From positions 288,223-352,222 of the forward strand of contig DEVL01000002.1 in NCBI GenBank assembly GCA_002363385.1: 64,000 nucleotides of DNA, written 5' to 3'. Shown in pieces: positions 28,006-36,678 of this stretch. The notes under the pieces are model-generated. The model was given only the letters and a program-made list of their open reading frames with translations. It was not told the origin of the DNA and did not search any database. Position numbers and translations under genes: made by a program. Source of the DNA: Stenotrophomonas maltophilia (GTDB lineage: Bacteria > Pseudomonadota > Gammaproteobacteria > Xanthomonadales > Xanthomonadaceae). The first letter of the stretch is position 1. Each line of letters opens with the position of its first letter.

Positions 28006-28849
28006 AACCGCATCACCGAAAGACGATGCGCAGGCGCCGTTGCCTGCTGGGCGTCTGTACTGGTTGAGGGCCGGTGCGTTGGAGGTCGCATTGGCGCCCG
28101 AAGCCGGTGGACGCATTGCCCAGATGCGGTACGACGGGGTGGACTGGCTGGTGGGTGAGGTCGAGGGTGGGGCGGCCGCCATTGGCTGGGGGTGCTATCC
28201 GATGGTGCCTTGGGCGGGGCGGATTCGGCAGGGGTGCTTCAGCTTTGATGACACGCGATATGCGCTGCCGACCAATTTGGGCGCGCACGCGATCCATGGC
28301 GTCGGATTTTCACGGCCGTGGCATCTCGACGGTCTCGATGCGAGCAGCGCCGTGTTGTCGCTGGAACTTCCCGAGGACGGCCATTGGCCGTTCGGGGGCC
28401 GTGCGACGCAGGCAGTCCAGGTGCTGCCCGACCGCCTGGAACTGTGCCTCGCCGTGCAAGCCGGCCACAAGGCGATGCCGGCGGTGCTTGGTTGGCATCC
28501 GTGGTTCCGCAAGCCGGATCAGTTGCTGTTCTCGCCCAGTGCGATGTATCCACGGGACGGGGAGGGCATCGCTGCATTGCCCTGCATTGCGCCTGCGCAC
28601 GGGCCTTGGGATGACTGTTTCATCAACCAGGCTGAGGTGGTGCTGGTGTCCGGGGCGCAGCGGCTGGAGTTGCGGGCGGATACGGATCACTGGGTGGTGT
28701 ATGACGGTGCTGCGCACGCGACGTGTGTGGAGCCGCAGACGGGTCCGCCGGACGGTTTTACGTTGGCGCCGAGGCGGCTGGCGCCTGGCCAGAGGGTAGC
28801 GCTGACGTTCACGATGAGGTGGGAGGGGGATGGGGCCGCGCAACGTTAA
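27995..28849 (+). CDS. Aldose 1-epimerase
   Basis: The 284-aa protein belongs to the galactose-mutarotase superfamily. It has the catalytic His in GWHPWF, a substrate-binding AGRIRQG stretch and the catalytic Glu in CVEPQTGPPDG. It interconverts alpha and beta anomers of a free sugar, here probably xylose or arabinose released by the fusion GH43. Its ATG overlaps the upstream gene by 11 bp, so it is the last gene of the GH67-GH43-GH3-symporter operon. There is no signal peptide, consistent with cytoplasmic action. It overlaps the convergent PQQ-type gene by 4 bp. Confidence 0.9.
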   Translation: MALETASPKDDAQAPLPAGRLYWLRAGALEVALAPEAGGRIAQMRYDGVDWLVGEVEGGAAAIGWGCYPMVPWAGRIRQGCFSFDDTRYALPTNLGAHAIHGVGFSRPWHLDGLDASSAVLSLELPEDGHWPFGGRATQAVQVLPDRLELCLAVQAGHKAMPAVLGWHPWFRKPDQLLFSPSAMYPRDGEGIAALPCIAPAHGPWDDCFINQAEVVLVSGAQRLELRADTDHWVVYDGAAHATCVEPQTGPPDGFTLAPRRLAPGQRVALTFTMRWEGDGAAQR

Positions 28850-30435
28850 AACCGTGCTGACGCAGGTGTCTCCGGCACCAGCCGCAGCAGTTTCCCATCC
28901 ACCCCGTCGGTGAGCGCGTAGATGGAGCCATCTCCAGCCACCTTGACGTCACGAATGCGTTCACCGCGCTCACCGAGCAACAGCTCCTGGCGCACCACGC
29001 GATCACCATCGCGCACGAGGCGGCGGACGCTCCGCTCACGCAATGCAGGCACCAGGAAATCTCCCTGCCATCCCTTGAAAAGGGTGCCTTGATAGACGGC
29101 CAGGCCAGAGGGCGCGATCGACGGGGACCAGATCACCTCCGGGTCCTCGAACCCCTCGTGTCGCGTAAACGGACTCACCCGTGCAAACGGGTAGTCGATA
29201 CCGTGACTGACCAGCGGCCAGCCGTAATTGCCACCCGGTCGAAGCCGGTTGAGCTCATCGCCGCCGCGCGGCCCGTGTTCGCTCACGTAAATGGCGCCGG
29301 TGACAGGGTCACGCACGATGCCTTGCGGATTGCGGTGCCCCGAGGTGTACACGGCAACGCCGCTGGCACCCGGGGCGAGCGAAATGCGCATCACTTTGCC
29401 CAGCGAGTTGCTTTGGTTCTGGGCTTCCTCCCGGCGTGCACTGCCGTCTCCTACCGTCAGCAGGAGGGTGTGTGGATCGAGGAACGCCAAGCGCCCTCCG
29501 TTGTTGCCATCGCTGGGTTTTGGCGTGGATTCAAATAGAACCTCCACCTGATCTATCGACCACTCACCGCCGGCGAAGTTGAGCGCGCCACGCATCAAAC
29601 GGACGCCCACGCCGCGCGGATCGCGGTAGCCCTGGGTCAGATAGATACGGTGGTCGTTCTGGTAATCGGGGGAGAGAGCGATGTCCATCAGACCGATCAC
29701 GCGCTCCCGCTGATACCCCTCGTGTAACTTGGAAAGGTCGACATCCACACGTTCACCGGCGGGTTCAATCACCTTCAGGCTGCCAGCCAGTTCGGTGACG
29801 AGCAGTCTTCCGTCCGGGAGTTCCGCCAACGACCACGGCCACTGCAGGCCGTCGGCGACGATGGTGGCTTGGTGTCCCGACGCCGCAGGGGGCTGTGACC
29901 GTTCAGGCATCGGGCGCATCAACAGGAACGACGCAAGCGGCAGCAACACGAGGCAAGCAGGCACCAGGTAAGCCGCCCGGCCGTGTCGGCGTGCTCCGTG
30001 CACGACACGTCCTGTCAGCACGTGGCTCACATACCCTCCCACCAGTCCACACAGGCTGAGCAGGGCGAAGCCAGGAATCTCCCGGATCGCAGCGACCGCA
30101 GGCATCGGGATCACACTGCGTAGCAGCGCCAGCACGATGGCCAGCCCGGCCACACCGGCGAGCAGCGCGCAGGGCAGGGCGCTCAACCCCAGGCGCCGCA
30201 GGCCTGTTTGCAGACCAAGTGCGATAACGCCGCCTGCCAGCGAAAAGCCAAACATCACAGGCCCGAACCGAGCCAGATCTTCCACGGTGACGGCAGCCCG
30301 GGACTGCCAGCTGACCTCGAGGCCGAGCTGCGTAAGCGCATGCAGATTGATCTGCGTCTGCAGCAGGCTGGCAACAACGGCGGTAGCCAGCGCTGCCGCC
30401 AGAGTGATGGAGACTGTTCGCAACCAGGAGCGCAT
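28846..30435 (-). CDS. Membrane-anchored PQQ-dependent sugar dehydrogenase
   Basis: The 529-aa protein combines a hydrophobic N-terminal region (about residues 1-175, four or five transmembrane helices) with a periplasmic soluble domain of the glucose/sorbosone dehydrogenase six-bladed propeller type. Visible family stretches are GLQWPWSLAELPDG, MDIALSPDY, GNNGGRLAF, GHRNPQGI, EHGPRGGDELN and NYGWP. Such enzymes oxidise aldoses outside the cytoplasm and pass electrons on. The membrane anchor is unusual for this soluble-type family. It may oxidise sugars released by the xylan operon, but it is on the opposite strand and has no xyl-box, so that link is weak. Confidence 0.88.
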   Translation of the reverse strand: MRSWLRTVSITLAAALATAVVASLLQTQINLHALTQLGLEVSWQSRAAVTVEDLARFGPVMFGFSLAGGVIALGLQTGLRRLGLSALPCALLAGVAGLAIVLALLRSVIPMPAVAAIREIPGFALLSLCGLVGGYVSHVLTGRVVHGARRHGRAAYLVPACLVLLPLASFLLMRPMPERSQPPAASGHQATIVADGLQWPWSLAELPDGRLLVTELAGSLKVIEPAGERVDVDLSKLHEGYQRERVIGLMDIALSPDYQNDHRIYLTQGYRDPRGVGVRLMRGALNFAGGEWSIDQVEVLFESTPKPSDGNNGGRLAFLDPHTLLLTVGDGSARREEAQNQSNSLGKVMRISLAPGASGVAVYTSGHRNPQGIVRDPVTGAIYVSEHGPRGGDELNRLRPGGNYGWPLVSHGIDYPFARVSPFTRHEGFEDPEVIWSPSIAPSGLAVYQGTLFKGWQGDFLVPALRERSVRRLVRDGDRVVRQELLLGERGERIRDVKVAGDGSIYALTDGVDGKLLRLVPETPASARF

Positions 30436-30587
30436 GTGGAACGTTCGTCAGGGCAAGCCGAAGGCGCACTGTAGCAATGGGGTGCGGTGAACCTCCAGTG
30501 ATGCCCTCCGCGGAAGAATTCACGGCGGAGGAACTGCACGGCGGCGACCCTCTATACACCTCCTTTTGAAGTGAAGAGTCTCTCTCC

Positions 30588-31979
30588 ATGTCCAACAAGC
30601 AGCTCACCACGACCAATCCGCTGACCGAACAAGTGCTTGCCACCTACTCCTACATGTCCGACGCCGAAGCCGCCGCCGTCGTGAAGGCAAGCCATGAAGC
30701 GTTTACGCAATGGCGTCTGCGCAGTCTGGATGAACGGGCAAACGTAATCGCGAACATCGCTAAAGCGCTTCGCGAGCGCAAGGAAGAATTCGCACAACTG
30801 ATGACCGACGAGGTCGGCAAGCTCATTGAAGACAGCCGCACCGAAGTCGAGCTCTGTGCCGCTATCTGTGACTACACCGCCAAGCAGGGGCCGGTTGCTC
30901 TGGCCGATGAGGAGCGCAATGTGGACGGTGCTACCGGCATCGTGACCCATGCCCCGATCGGCGTGGTGTACGGCATTCAGCCGTGGAACTTCCCGGCTTA
31001 CCAGGCGATCCGCTATTCCATTGCCAGCCTGATGGCAGGCAATGGTGTACTGCTCAAGCATGCCGAGAGCTGCACCGGCAGCGGGCTCCTGCTGCGTGAT
31101 ATCTACGAAAGTGCCGGGCTGCCCAAGGGGCTGTTCGGGGTGCTGTTGATCAGCCATGACCAATCCAATGACATCGTGGAAAACGATCTGGTGCGCGCAG
31201 TGACACTGACCGGCAGCGAGGCAGCAGGCCGCACAGTGGCAGCCAAGGCAGGCGCAGCCCTCAAGAAAACCGTGCTTGAGCTGGGCTCCAACGACGCCTA
31301 TCTGGTGCTGGACGACGCCGACCTGGACCTCGCCGTGGCGACCTGCGTCAAGGGCCGGCTGTTCAACAACGGGCAGACCTGCGTCAACGCGAAGCGCTTC
31401 ATCGTGACAAAGAAGAACTATGACGCCTTCGTCAGCGGCTATTCAAAGGCGTTCGAATCGATCCGGATGGGCGATCCGAACGCCGACGACACCCAGCTCG
31501 GCCCCATGGTCTCCAAGGCGCAGCGCGACAAGCTGCACGAACAGGTGACCAAGAGCGTCTCGCAAGGGGCGCGTCTGGTGGTGGGCGGTGAAGTGCCGGA
31601 CCGCACCGGCTGGTTCTACCCGGCTACGGTGCTGGCGGATGTGGCGCCGGGGCAGGTGGCCTACGAGGATGAGCTGTTTGGTCCTGCAGCGGCCATCATC
31701 CGCGCCGAGGACGATGAGGATGCGCTGCGCATCGCCAATGACAGCCGCTATGGCCTGGGCGGCGGCATCTTCAGCCGTGACGTGCAGCGTGCGCGGGAGC
31801 TGGCGAGCAAGTATTTCGATACGGGCATGGTCTTCATCAATACCTTCGACGTGGCATCTCCATCGCTTCCGTTCGGCGGGGTGAAGGCATCCGGCTATGG
31901 GCGTGAGCACGGCCCGGAAGGTCTGAAGGAGTTTGTGAACGTCAAGTCGATCAAGATTGCGGCGGCAACGTCGGGTTGA
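30588..31979 (+). CDS. Succinate-semialdehyde dehydrogenase-type aldehyde dehydrogenase (Sad/YneI-like)
   Basis: The 463-aa protein is an aldehyde dehydrogenase of the Sad/YneI branch, with the catalytic Cys in NGQTCVN (C265), the general-base Glu in LELGSN (E231), PWNFPAYQ and a C-terminal FGGVKASGYGRE. It would oxidise succinate semialdehyde or a similar short aldehyde with NAD(P)+. It is monocistronic: divergent from the PQQ-type gene with a 152-bp intergenic region, and convergent with the peptide cluster. The substrate is inferred from overall similarity. Confidence 0.88.
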   Translation: MSNKQLTTTNPLTEQVLATYSYMSDAEAAAVVKASHEAFTQWRLRSLDERANVIANIAKALRERKEEFAQLMTDEVGKLIEDSRTEVELCAAICDYTAKQGPVALADEERNVDGATGIVTHAPIGVVYGIQPWNFPAYQAIRYSIASLMAGNGVLLKHAESCTGSGLLLRDIYESAGLPKGLFGVLLISHDQSNDIVENDLVRAVTLTGSEAAGRTVAAKAGAALKKTVLELGSNDAYLVLDDADLDLAVATCVKGRLFNNGQTCVNAKRFIVTKKNYDAFVSGYSKAFESIRMGDPNADDTQLGPMVSKAQRDKLHEQVTKSVSQGARLVVGGEVPDRTGWFYPATVLADVAPGQVAYEDELFGPAAAIIRAEDDEDALRIANDSRYGLGGGIFSRDVQRARELASKYFDTGMVFINTFDVASPSLPFGGVKASGYGREHGPEGLKEFVNVKSIKIAAATSG

Positions 31980-32141
31980 GCTGAGCACCGATGCCTGGCC
32001 ACCTGGCAAGGCTGTCCGGCGGCGAGAGCATGCGAGCATGAACACCGCCGTCGCCGTGCAGACGCCGGTGCATGAATCGATGGAGCACGCGCAGTAGATT
32101 GGCCAATCGCCACAGCAGGCAGCCGTGCTGCGTAGGGAGGA

Positions 32142-32170
32142 GCCTGCCCCTGCCGATGCAGGGGTCAGGC
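32142..32170. terminator. Hairpin terminating the peptide cluster
   Basis: GCCTG-CCCCTGC and its complement (with one bulged T) flank a CGAT loop, a 12-bp stem. It spans the stop codon of the last gene of the minus-strand peptide cluster and lies between two convergent genes. There is no T-run, so it may stop transcription from both sides with help from Rho. Confidence 0.65.
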
Positions 32171-32785
32171 GATGGGTGGATGCCGTTCCAGTGCCTGCAC
32201 CAGCTGGGTCGTCATCAGCTCGATATCGGCGAAGTAGTCGTCCCAGCGTGCGTTGGGTTGCTTGCTCAGATACAGGTCGATGGTCGGGTAGACCGCGTCG
32301 CCGTCATGCACGCGGTTCAGCATCAGGGCCACCTCCACTGCCGGGGAGGAGGGCGCCGCGTTGATGGACCGTCCTACTTCCTCGAACACCGCAATGGCGC
32401 GCTCGCCCTCTTCGCAATTGCGTGGAATAACACCCACATGCCTTTCGTCCGGCAGCCGGCCATCCGGGCGGTAGTCGTGCCCTTCGCAGCTGGTGTAGGT
32501 CACCAGGTTGTGGTCCACCGCGATCGCTACCAGGAAATCGCGCACGCCCGGTTCCACCACGGCAAGGAAGTCCGGATGGAACCGTGATGCCAGGCAGCTG
32601 CTGGCTGGGTAAGGCGCGCCATCATTGTTCATGTTGCCGAAGACAGAGCGCTTTTGTGAAATCGGTGCGCGTTGACCGATGTGCTGCATCTGTGCATCGT
32701 CCAGTGGCAGGTCCCACAGGCGCATGAACAGCTCGACCTGATCGGACCGGTTGTGCGCGCGGGGTGGGATGCGGCGTAGACCCAT
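32165..32785 (-). CDS. Unknown protein, last gene of the peptide cluster
   Basis: The 206-aa soluble protein has no signal peptide or membrane segment and was not recognised. A notable element is TYTSCEGHDY (Cys100-Glu-Gly-His103), which looks like a conserved metal or catalytic site, followed by a Glu-rich helix and a C-terminal helical region. It starts 15 bp after the exporter gene, the same tight spacing as elsewhere in the cluster, so it is almost certainly co-transcribed. Possible roles are modification, leader handling or immunity; none can be chosen from the sequence. Confidence 0.65.
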   Translation of the reverse strand: MGLRRIPPRAHNRSDQVELFMRLWDLPLDDAQMQHIGQRAPISQKRSVFGNMNNDGAPYPASSCLASRFHPDFLAVVEPGVRDFLVAIAVDHNLVTYTSCEGHDYRPDGRLPDERHVGVIPRNCEEGERAIAVFEEVGRSINAAPSSPAVEVALMLNRVHDGDAVYPTIDLYLSKQPNARWDDYFADIELMTTQLVQALERHPPIA

Positions 32786-32800
32786 GGAACAGCTCCTTGT

Positions 32801-34930
32801 CTAAGGGATGGCGCAGGTAAGAGGGGAAGGCGCTGCAGCCTGGGGGCGCAGGCGTACGGTGCCTGCTTCCACGTGATAGACGCGGTTGGCACGGCGAATG
32901 GTCTCTGGCCGGTGGGCAATGGATACGCAGGTGATGCCGAGACCGGCCAGGTTGTCCAGCAACCGGCGCTCCAGCGCTTCGTCCAGGTTGGCGGTGCCCT
33001 CGTCCAGGAGCAGGATACGTGGCTCGTGGTACAGCGCACGCGCCAGCAGGATCCGCTGTTTCTGTCCGCCGGAAAGGGTGGAGCCAAGATCGCCGATGCG
33101 ACTATTGAACCTCATTGGCATCGCTTCGATGTCATCCAGGATCAGCGCAGCGTCCGCACATTGGCGCGCGCGTGTTTCATCAGGACTGGAGGCGAAAAAA
33201 GCGATGTTATCCAGGATGCTGCCGGACAGCAGCATGTCTTCCTGCATCACCACACCGAACAGGCGACGGTACTGCTGCAGGTCATAGCCCTGTATATCCT
33301 CGCCATTGATGCGAATCTGCCCGGATTCCAGCTCCAGCAGGCCCAGCAGCGCCTTGAACAGGGTGGTCTTTCCGCTGCCGGACGGTCCCGTCAGTGCGAT
33401 GAAGTCGCCCTGCTGGACCTTCAGCGAAACATTCCGCAGCACTGGCTTCTCCTGTGGTGCGAAGCGTGCGCTGATATCAACCAGTTCGATGGTGAAGTCC
33501 TGCTTCATCCGCTCCGGTACGCCGCGGCTGTCAGCAGGATCCTGTTCTATCGGTGAAACGGCGATTTCCGAAAGGCGGTCCATGTGCAGGCCGACCAGCC
33601 GCAGTTCGATCGCTTGTTCCGCCAGCGCCATCGCTTTGGTGGCAAAGTGCGCCTTGTAGACGAACAGCGCGAACAACAGGCCAAGGCTGATGCTGCCCGC
33701 CGCGACCTGGGTAGCACCCACGTAGACGCTGGCCGCCATGTCCAGCCCGAGCAGTGTGACCTTGCTGGCGCCTTGCAACGAGGCCATCAGGCCCGCGCGG
33801 ATGTCGGCGTTTACCAGCCTGCTGTAATGGTTGCTCCATGCGCCGAGCCGCTCGTGTTCCTTGGCGAAGATCTTGATCGGCTGCATGCCGCGCAGGGTTT
33901 CGATGACATGTGAGTTCTCTTCCGAGCGAGCCTTCACGGCTTCTTCGGTGAGCTGCCGCATGCGCTTGAACAAGCAAAGGCGGACCGCCAAGTACAGGAC
34001 GAACGTTCCCAAGGCGATGCCTGCAAGCGCCGGCGACATCGCAAAGATGATGCCCAGCGCAACCAGCGCGATCAGGCCGTCCAGCAGCACCCGCGGCAGA
34101 GCACCCGTGAGGATCTGGCGGACGGCGTTGGTGGATTGGTAGCGATCCACCAGGTCGCCGATGGATCGTTTCGCGTAGAAGCCGAGCGGCAGACGCATCA
34201 TCCGCTGGATGAGCATTCCCATGAACTGCGCGTTGAAGCTGGAGCCAAAGTGCAGCAGCACGTAGTCACGGGCCAGCGCAACGGCGCCGTGCAGCAGCGC
34301 CACGCCGGCAAAGCCGGCAGTGATCGCAGCGATGAAGCCCATGTCCTGGCGGGCAAGACCGGTGTCGATGACGGTCTTCAGCAGCAGCGGGCTGAGCAGG
34401 GCGAACAGTTCAAGGAACAGGGTGATCCACAGGACCTGGCCAGCGTATCCGAATACGCCGCGGCTGTGCCGCAGCAGAGCGGCCAGGGTGAAGCGCTTAT
34501 CCACCCGCTGCACCTTGAACGCGGGCCGTGGCGCCAGCTCCACCGCGATACCGGTGAAATGGTGCGACACATCCGCCAGCCGCAGCCGCAGTACGCCGTG
34601 CGCTGGGTCATGGATGGTCGCGATGTCGCCGCGCGCCGCCACCAGCACGACGAAGTGCTCGAAGTCCCAGTGCAGCAGGGCGGGCAGCTGCAGGCGTGGC
34701 AGGTCGCTCATTTCGCAGCGCACTGAGCGTGCGTCGAGCTCCATCTTGTCGGCAAGCTCCACCACGTCGCGCAGGGTGGAGCCCTTCAACGAAATGGGGA
34801 AGCGCTCGCGTAGTTCCAGCAGCGGGATATCCATGCCGTGGCGTGCGCCGACCATGGCCAGGCAGGCCAGGGCGCACTCGCTGCTTTCTGCCTGGTAGAT
34901 CATCGGAACAGAGCGCTTGCGCAACTTCAT
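32801..34930 (-). CDS. C39 peptidase-containing ABC exporter
   Basis: The 709-aa protein is a peptidase-containing ABC transporter. The N-terminal C39 peptidase has a complete triad: Cys19 (QAESSECALAC), His92 (HFVVL) and Asp108 (HDP). Next come six transmembrane helices and a nucleotide-binding domain with Walker A GPSGSGKTT, the LSGGQKQR signature and Walker B ILLLDEGTANLD. The family cleaves leader peptides after Gly-Gly/Ala/Ser and exports the core. Here it should mature and export the HxSG-repeat peptide. It lies 15 bp downstream of a short HlyD-like gene, its likely partner. All motifs are intact. Confidence 0.95.
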   Translation of the reverse strand: MKLRKRSVPMIYQAESSECALACLAMVGARHGMDIPLLELRERFPISLKGSTLRDVVELADKMELDARSVRCEMSDLPRLQLPALLHWDFEHFVVLVAARGDIATIHDPAHGVLRLRLADVSHHFTGIAVELAPRPAFKVQRVDKRFTLAALLRHSRGVFGYAGQVLWITLFLELFALLSPLLLKTVIDTGLARQDMGFIAAITAGFAGVALLHGAVALARDYVLLHFGSSFNAQFMGMLIQRMMRLPLGFYAKRSIGDLVDRYQSTNAVRQILTGALPRVLLDGLIALVALGIIFAMSPALAGIALGTFVLYLAVRLCLFKRMRQLTEEAVKARSEENSHVIETLRGMQPIKIFAKEHERLGAWSNHYSRLVNADIRAGLMASLQGASKVTLLGLDMAASVYVGATQVAAGSISLGLLFALFVYKAHFATKAMALAEQAIELRLVGLHMDRLSEIAVSPIEQDPADSRGVPERMKQDFTIELVDISARFAPQEKPVLRNVSLKVQQGDFIALTGPSGSGKTTLFKALLGLLELESGQIRINGEDIQGYDLQQYRRLFGVVMQEDMLLSGSILDNIAFFASSPDETRARQCADAALILDDIEAMPMRFNSRIGDLGSTLSGGQKQRILLARALYHEPRILLLDEGTANLDEALERRLLDNLAGLGITCVSIAHRPETIRRANRVYHVEAGTVRLRPQAAAPSPLTCAIP

Positions 34931-34945
34931 GACGATAGGCCTGGA

Positions 34946-35425
34946 TCAGGGCAGCAGGAAGCGACGCGGCGCGCCGCGCACACTGGTCGGTGGCGTTGCC
35001 GCTTGCGCGCCGTGCGGGTTCCAACGCGCGAGGATGCGCAGGCACGATGCCTTCGAGATAGCGCCGGGACGCGGCGGGCATGCCGCCGGTGCGGTGTCTT
35101 CGATGTGCGCCGTGCCTTGCAGCGCGGTGCCCTGCATCAGCTGGATGTCGTCTCCGGGACGGAAGTAGCGTTGGTTGCCGGGCGCAAGCAGCAGCTGCAA
35201 GGCATTGCCGCTGACCACCGCCGTGGCTTGCAGGTCTGCATGCGGCGCAATCTGCAGCGTCGCTGCACCCGCGCCTGCCAGCGCAACAGCCACGAGCGGT
35301 ACAAGCGCCAGCAGTCGCAGCGGCAGGGGCCGGAACAGGGCAATCGAACCCAGGTGCCGGAAGCGCCGGAACTGTTCCGCCTCGGGGCGGAAAAATGGTC
35401 GGGTCGGCAACGGGTCAGGGCGCAT
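34946..35425 (-). CDS. Very short HlyD-like membrane-fusion protein
   Basis: The 159-aa protein starts like the HlyD/bacteriocin-exporter adaptors: a soluble stretch (FRPEAEQFRRFRHLGSIALF) and then one transmembrane helix at about residues 30-55. A short periplasmic beta-rich part with RYFRPGDDIQLMQG resembles the adaptor beta-barrel region. Typical adaptors are about 400 aa; this one lacks the coiled-coil hairpin and lipoyl halves. The frame is intact and the spacing to both neighbours (24 and 15 bp) is tight, so it looks like a genuine miniature form and not a broken gene. It may only tether the exporter, or be unable to reach an outer-membrane channel. Confidence 0.7.
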   Translation of the reverse strand: MRPDPLPTRPFFRPEAEQFRRFRHLGSIALFRPLPLRLLALVPLVAVALAGAGAATLQIAPHADLQATAVVSGNALQLLLAPGNQRYFRPGDDIQLMQGTALQGTAHIEDTAPAACPPRPGAISKASCLRILARWNPHGAQAATPPTSVRGAPRRFLLP

Positions 35426-35449
35426 GGAACGCTCTCAGGAGGGGGGCGC

Positions 35450-36661
35450 TCATGGGCGTTCCAGCACCGCAACGCCGGTGTCGGCGGGCGCGTTCATTCC
35501 GACAGGCTCGCGGAATTCCAGTGCTGCCAGCCTTGCGCGCAGCGGGTGGAACAACGCCTGTCCCAGTTCGCTCAGCTCGGCCCCGTCCTGCAGCGGAACA
35601 GAGAGCTCGCGCAGGTAGCCGGCAACGGTCTCCCAGCGGATCCGTATCTGCTCCTGCAACCCGCTTGCCGCCATGCGGTCGAAGACCATCATCGCGTTGC
35701 CGAAGGCGTGGTAGCCCAGCAGGATGCGGTCCAGCGGACGGTTGCAGTGCTTGAGCGGCGAATAGTACGAGCCGGCGCCGGGCACCACGGTCGGACCGAG
35801 CCAGCTGGCCATGTGGTAGTACTGGTGCGTGCACTCGTGCACCAGCATTTCGGCGGTTTCCAGCGCATTTGCCGGCACCGCCAGGTCGATGCCGCCCATG
35901 CGCAGGGCGGACGAATTGCTCGCGATGGTGTTGGCCGCCGGCCGCCGCAGCGGCGTGATTTCCTTGAGCAGGCAGCACACCCATGCCGCATGATCCGGCG
36001 CGATGTCCTGCAGCAGATCAAGCGCCGCCTCTATCTGCGGCGCCATGTCCGCGCTGGGTGCCTGCACGCGGAAGGTGTCCTGGATCCATGGGCTTGCGTG
36101 CCATCCTTCACCAACCAGGCGGATGGCGGGGCGGCCATCGCGCATGACGAAGCTGTCCGGCGCCTGCTCGTCGTTCCACACCGGTGCGCCATCGCGTTCG
36201 GCGATCCTGCACCAGTGGGTACGGGTACCATCGGCCTCGCATACCACGATGCGCTGACCATCGGCCTGCAAGGACAGTCTGCCGCTGAGGGCGCGGCCGC
36301 AGAGCAGCAGAGGCTGGTCGACGTCCAGCGCCAGTTCCACGTCATCCAGCAGGCCCAGCGCGACGCCGCTGAGCAGGGCCTGGGCGCGCAGCCAGTCGTC
36401 GCTGGCGATGTGCCCGGGCGCTGCACCCGGGGGCTTGATGCCTGCAAAGATGATACTGGCCTCCGGGGTCCAGCAGCCCAGCGATGGGGGCCGACTGCTG
36501 ACCTTTTCCAGCAAGTGGGACAATGGCTCGCGGTGGTGGCCGCCTCCATCGCGGTCGGCCACGCGCTGACAGAAGGCCGCGTAATGCAGGGTGGCCAGTT
36601 CAGCGGCAAGCCAGCGATAGTTCCCTTCAAGCGGCGTTGACAGGGTGCGGAATACTTCCAT
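35450..36661 (-). CDS. HExxH-motif RiPP-associated protein (candidate peptide beta-hydroxylase)
   Basis: The 403-aa protein contains MLVHECTHQYYHM, an HExxH metal site (His275-Glu276, His279) in the C-terminal half. This layout fits the HEXXH-domain proteins that occur in peptide-modification clusters. Some of that group are now named 2-oxoglutarate-dependent peptide beta-hydroxylases, not proteases. The N-terminal 200 residues are helical and may bind the leader. It lies between the radical SAM gene (17 bp) and the HlyD-like gene (24 bp). The likely job is oxidising side chains of the precursor; a protease role is the alternative. Confidence 0.7.
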   Translation of the reverse strand: MEVFRTLSTPLEGNYRWLAAELATLHYAAFCQRVADRDGGGHHREPLSHLLEKVSSRPPSLGCWTPEASIIFAGIKPPGAAPGHIASDDWLRAQALLSGVALGLLDDVELALDVDQPLLLCGRALSGRLSLQADGQRIVVCEADGTRTHWCRIAERDGAPVWNDEQAPDSFVMRDGRPAIRLVGEGWHASPWIQDTFRVQAPSADMAPQIEAALDLLQDIAPDHAAWVCCLLKEITPLRRPAANTIASNSSALRMGGIDLAVPANALETAEMLVHECTHQYYHMASWLGPTVVPGAGSYYSPLKHCNRPLDRILLGYHAFGNAMMVFDRMAASGLQEQIRIRWETVAGYLRELSVPLQDGAELSELGQALFHPLRARLAALEFREPVGMNAPADTGVAVLERP

Positions 36662-36678
36662 CGACTCTCTCCGGACGC

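Noticed and set aside
28795..28808. xyl-box-like GGGTAGCGCTGACG inside the aldose epimerase gene
   Set aside because: It matches imperfectly, lies within coding sequence near a gene end, and no gene starts downstream on that strand.
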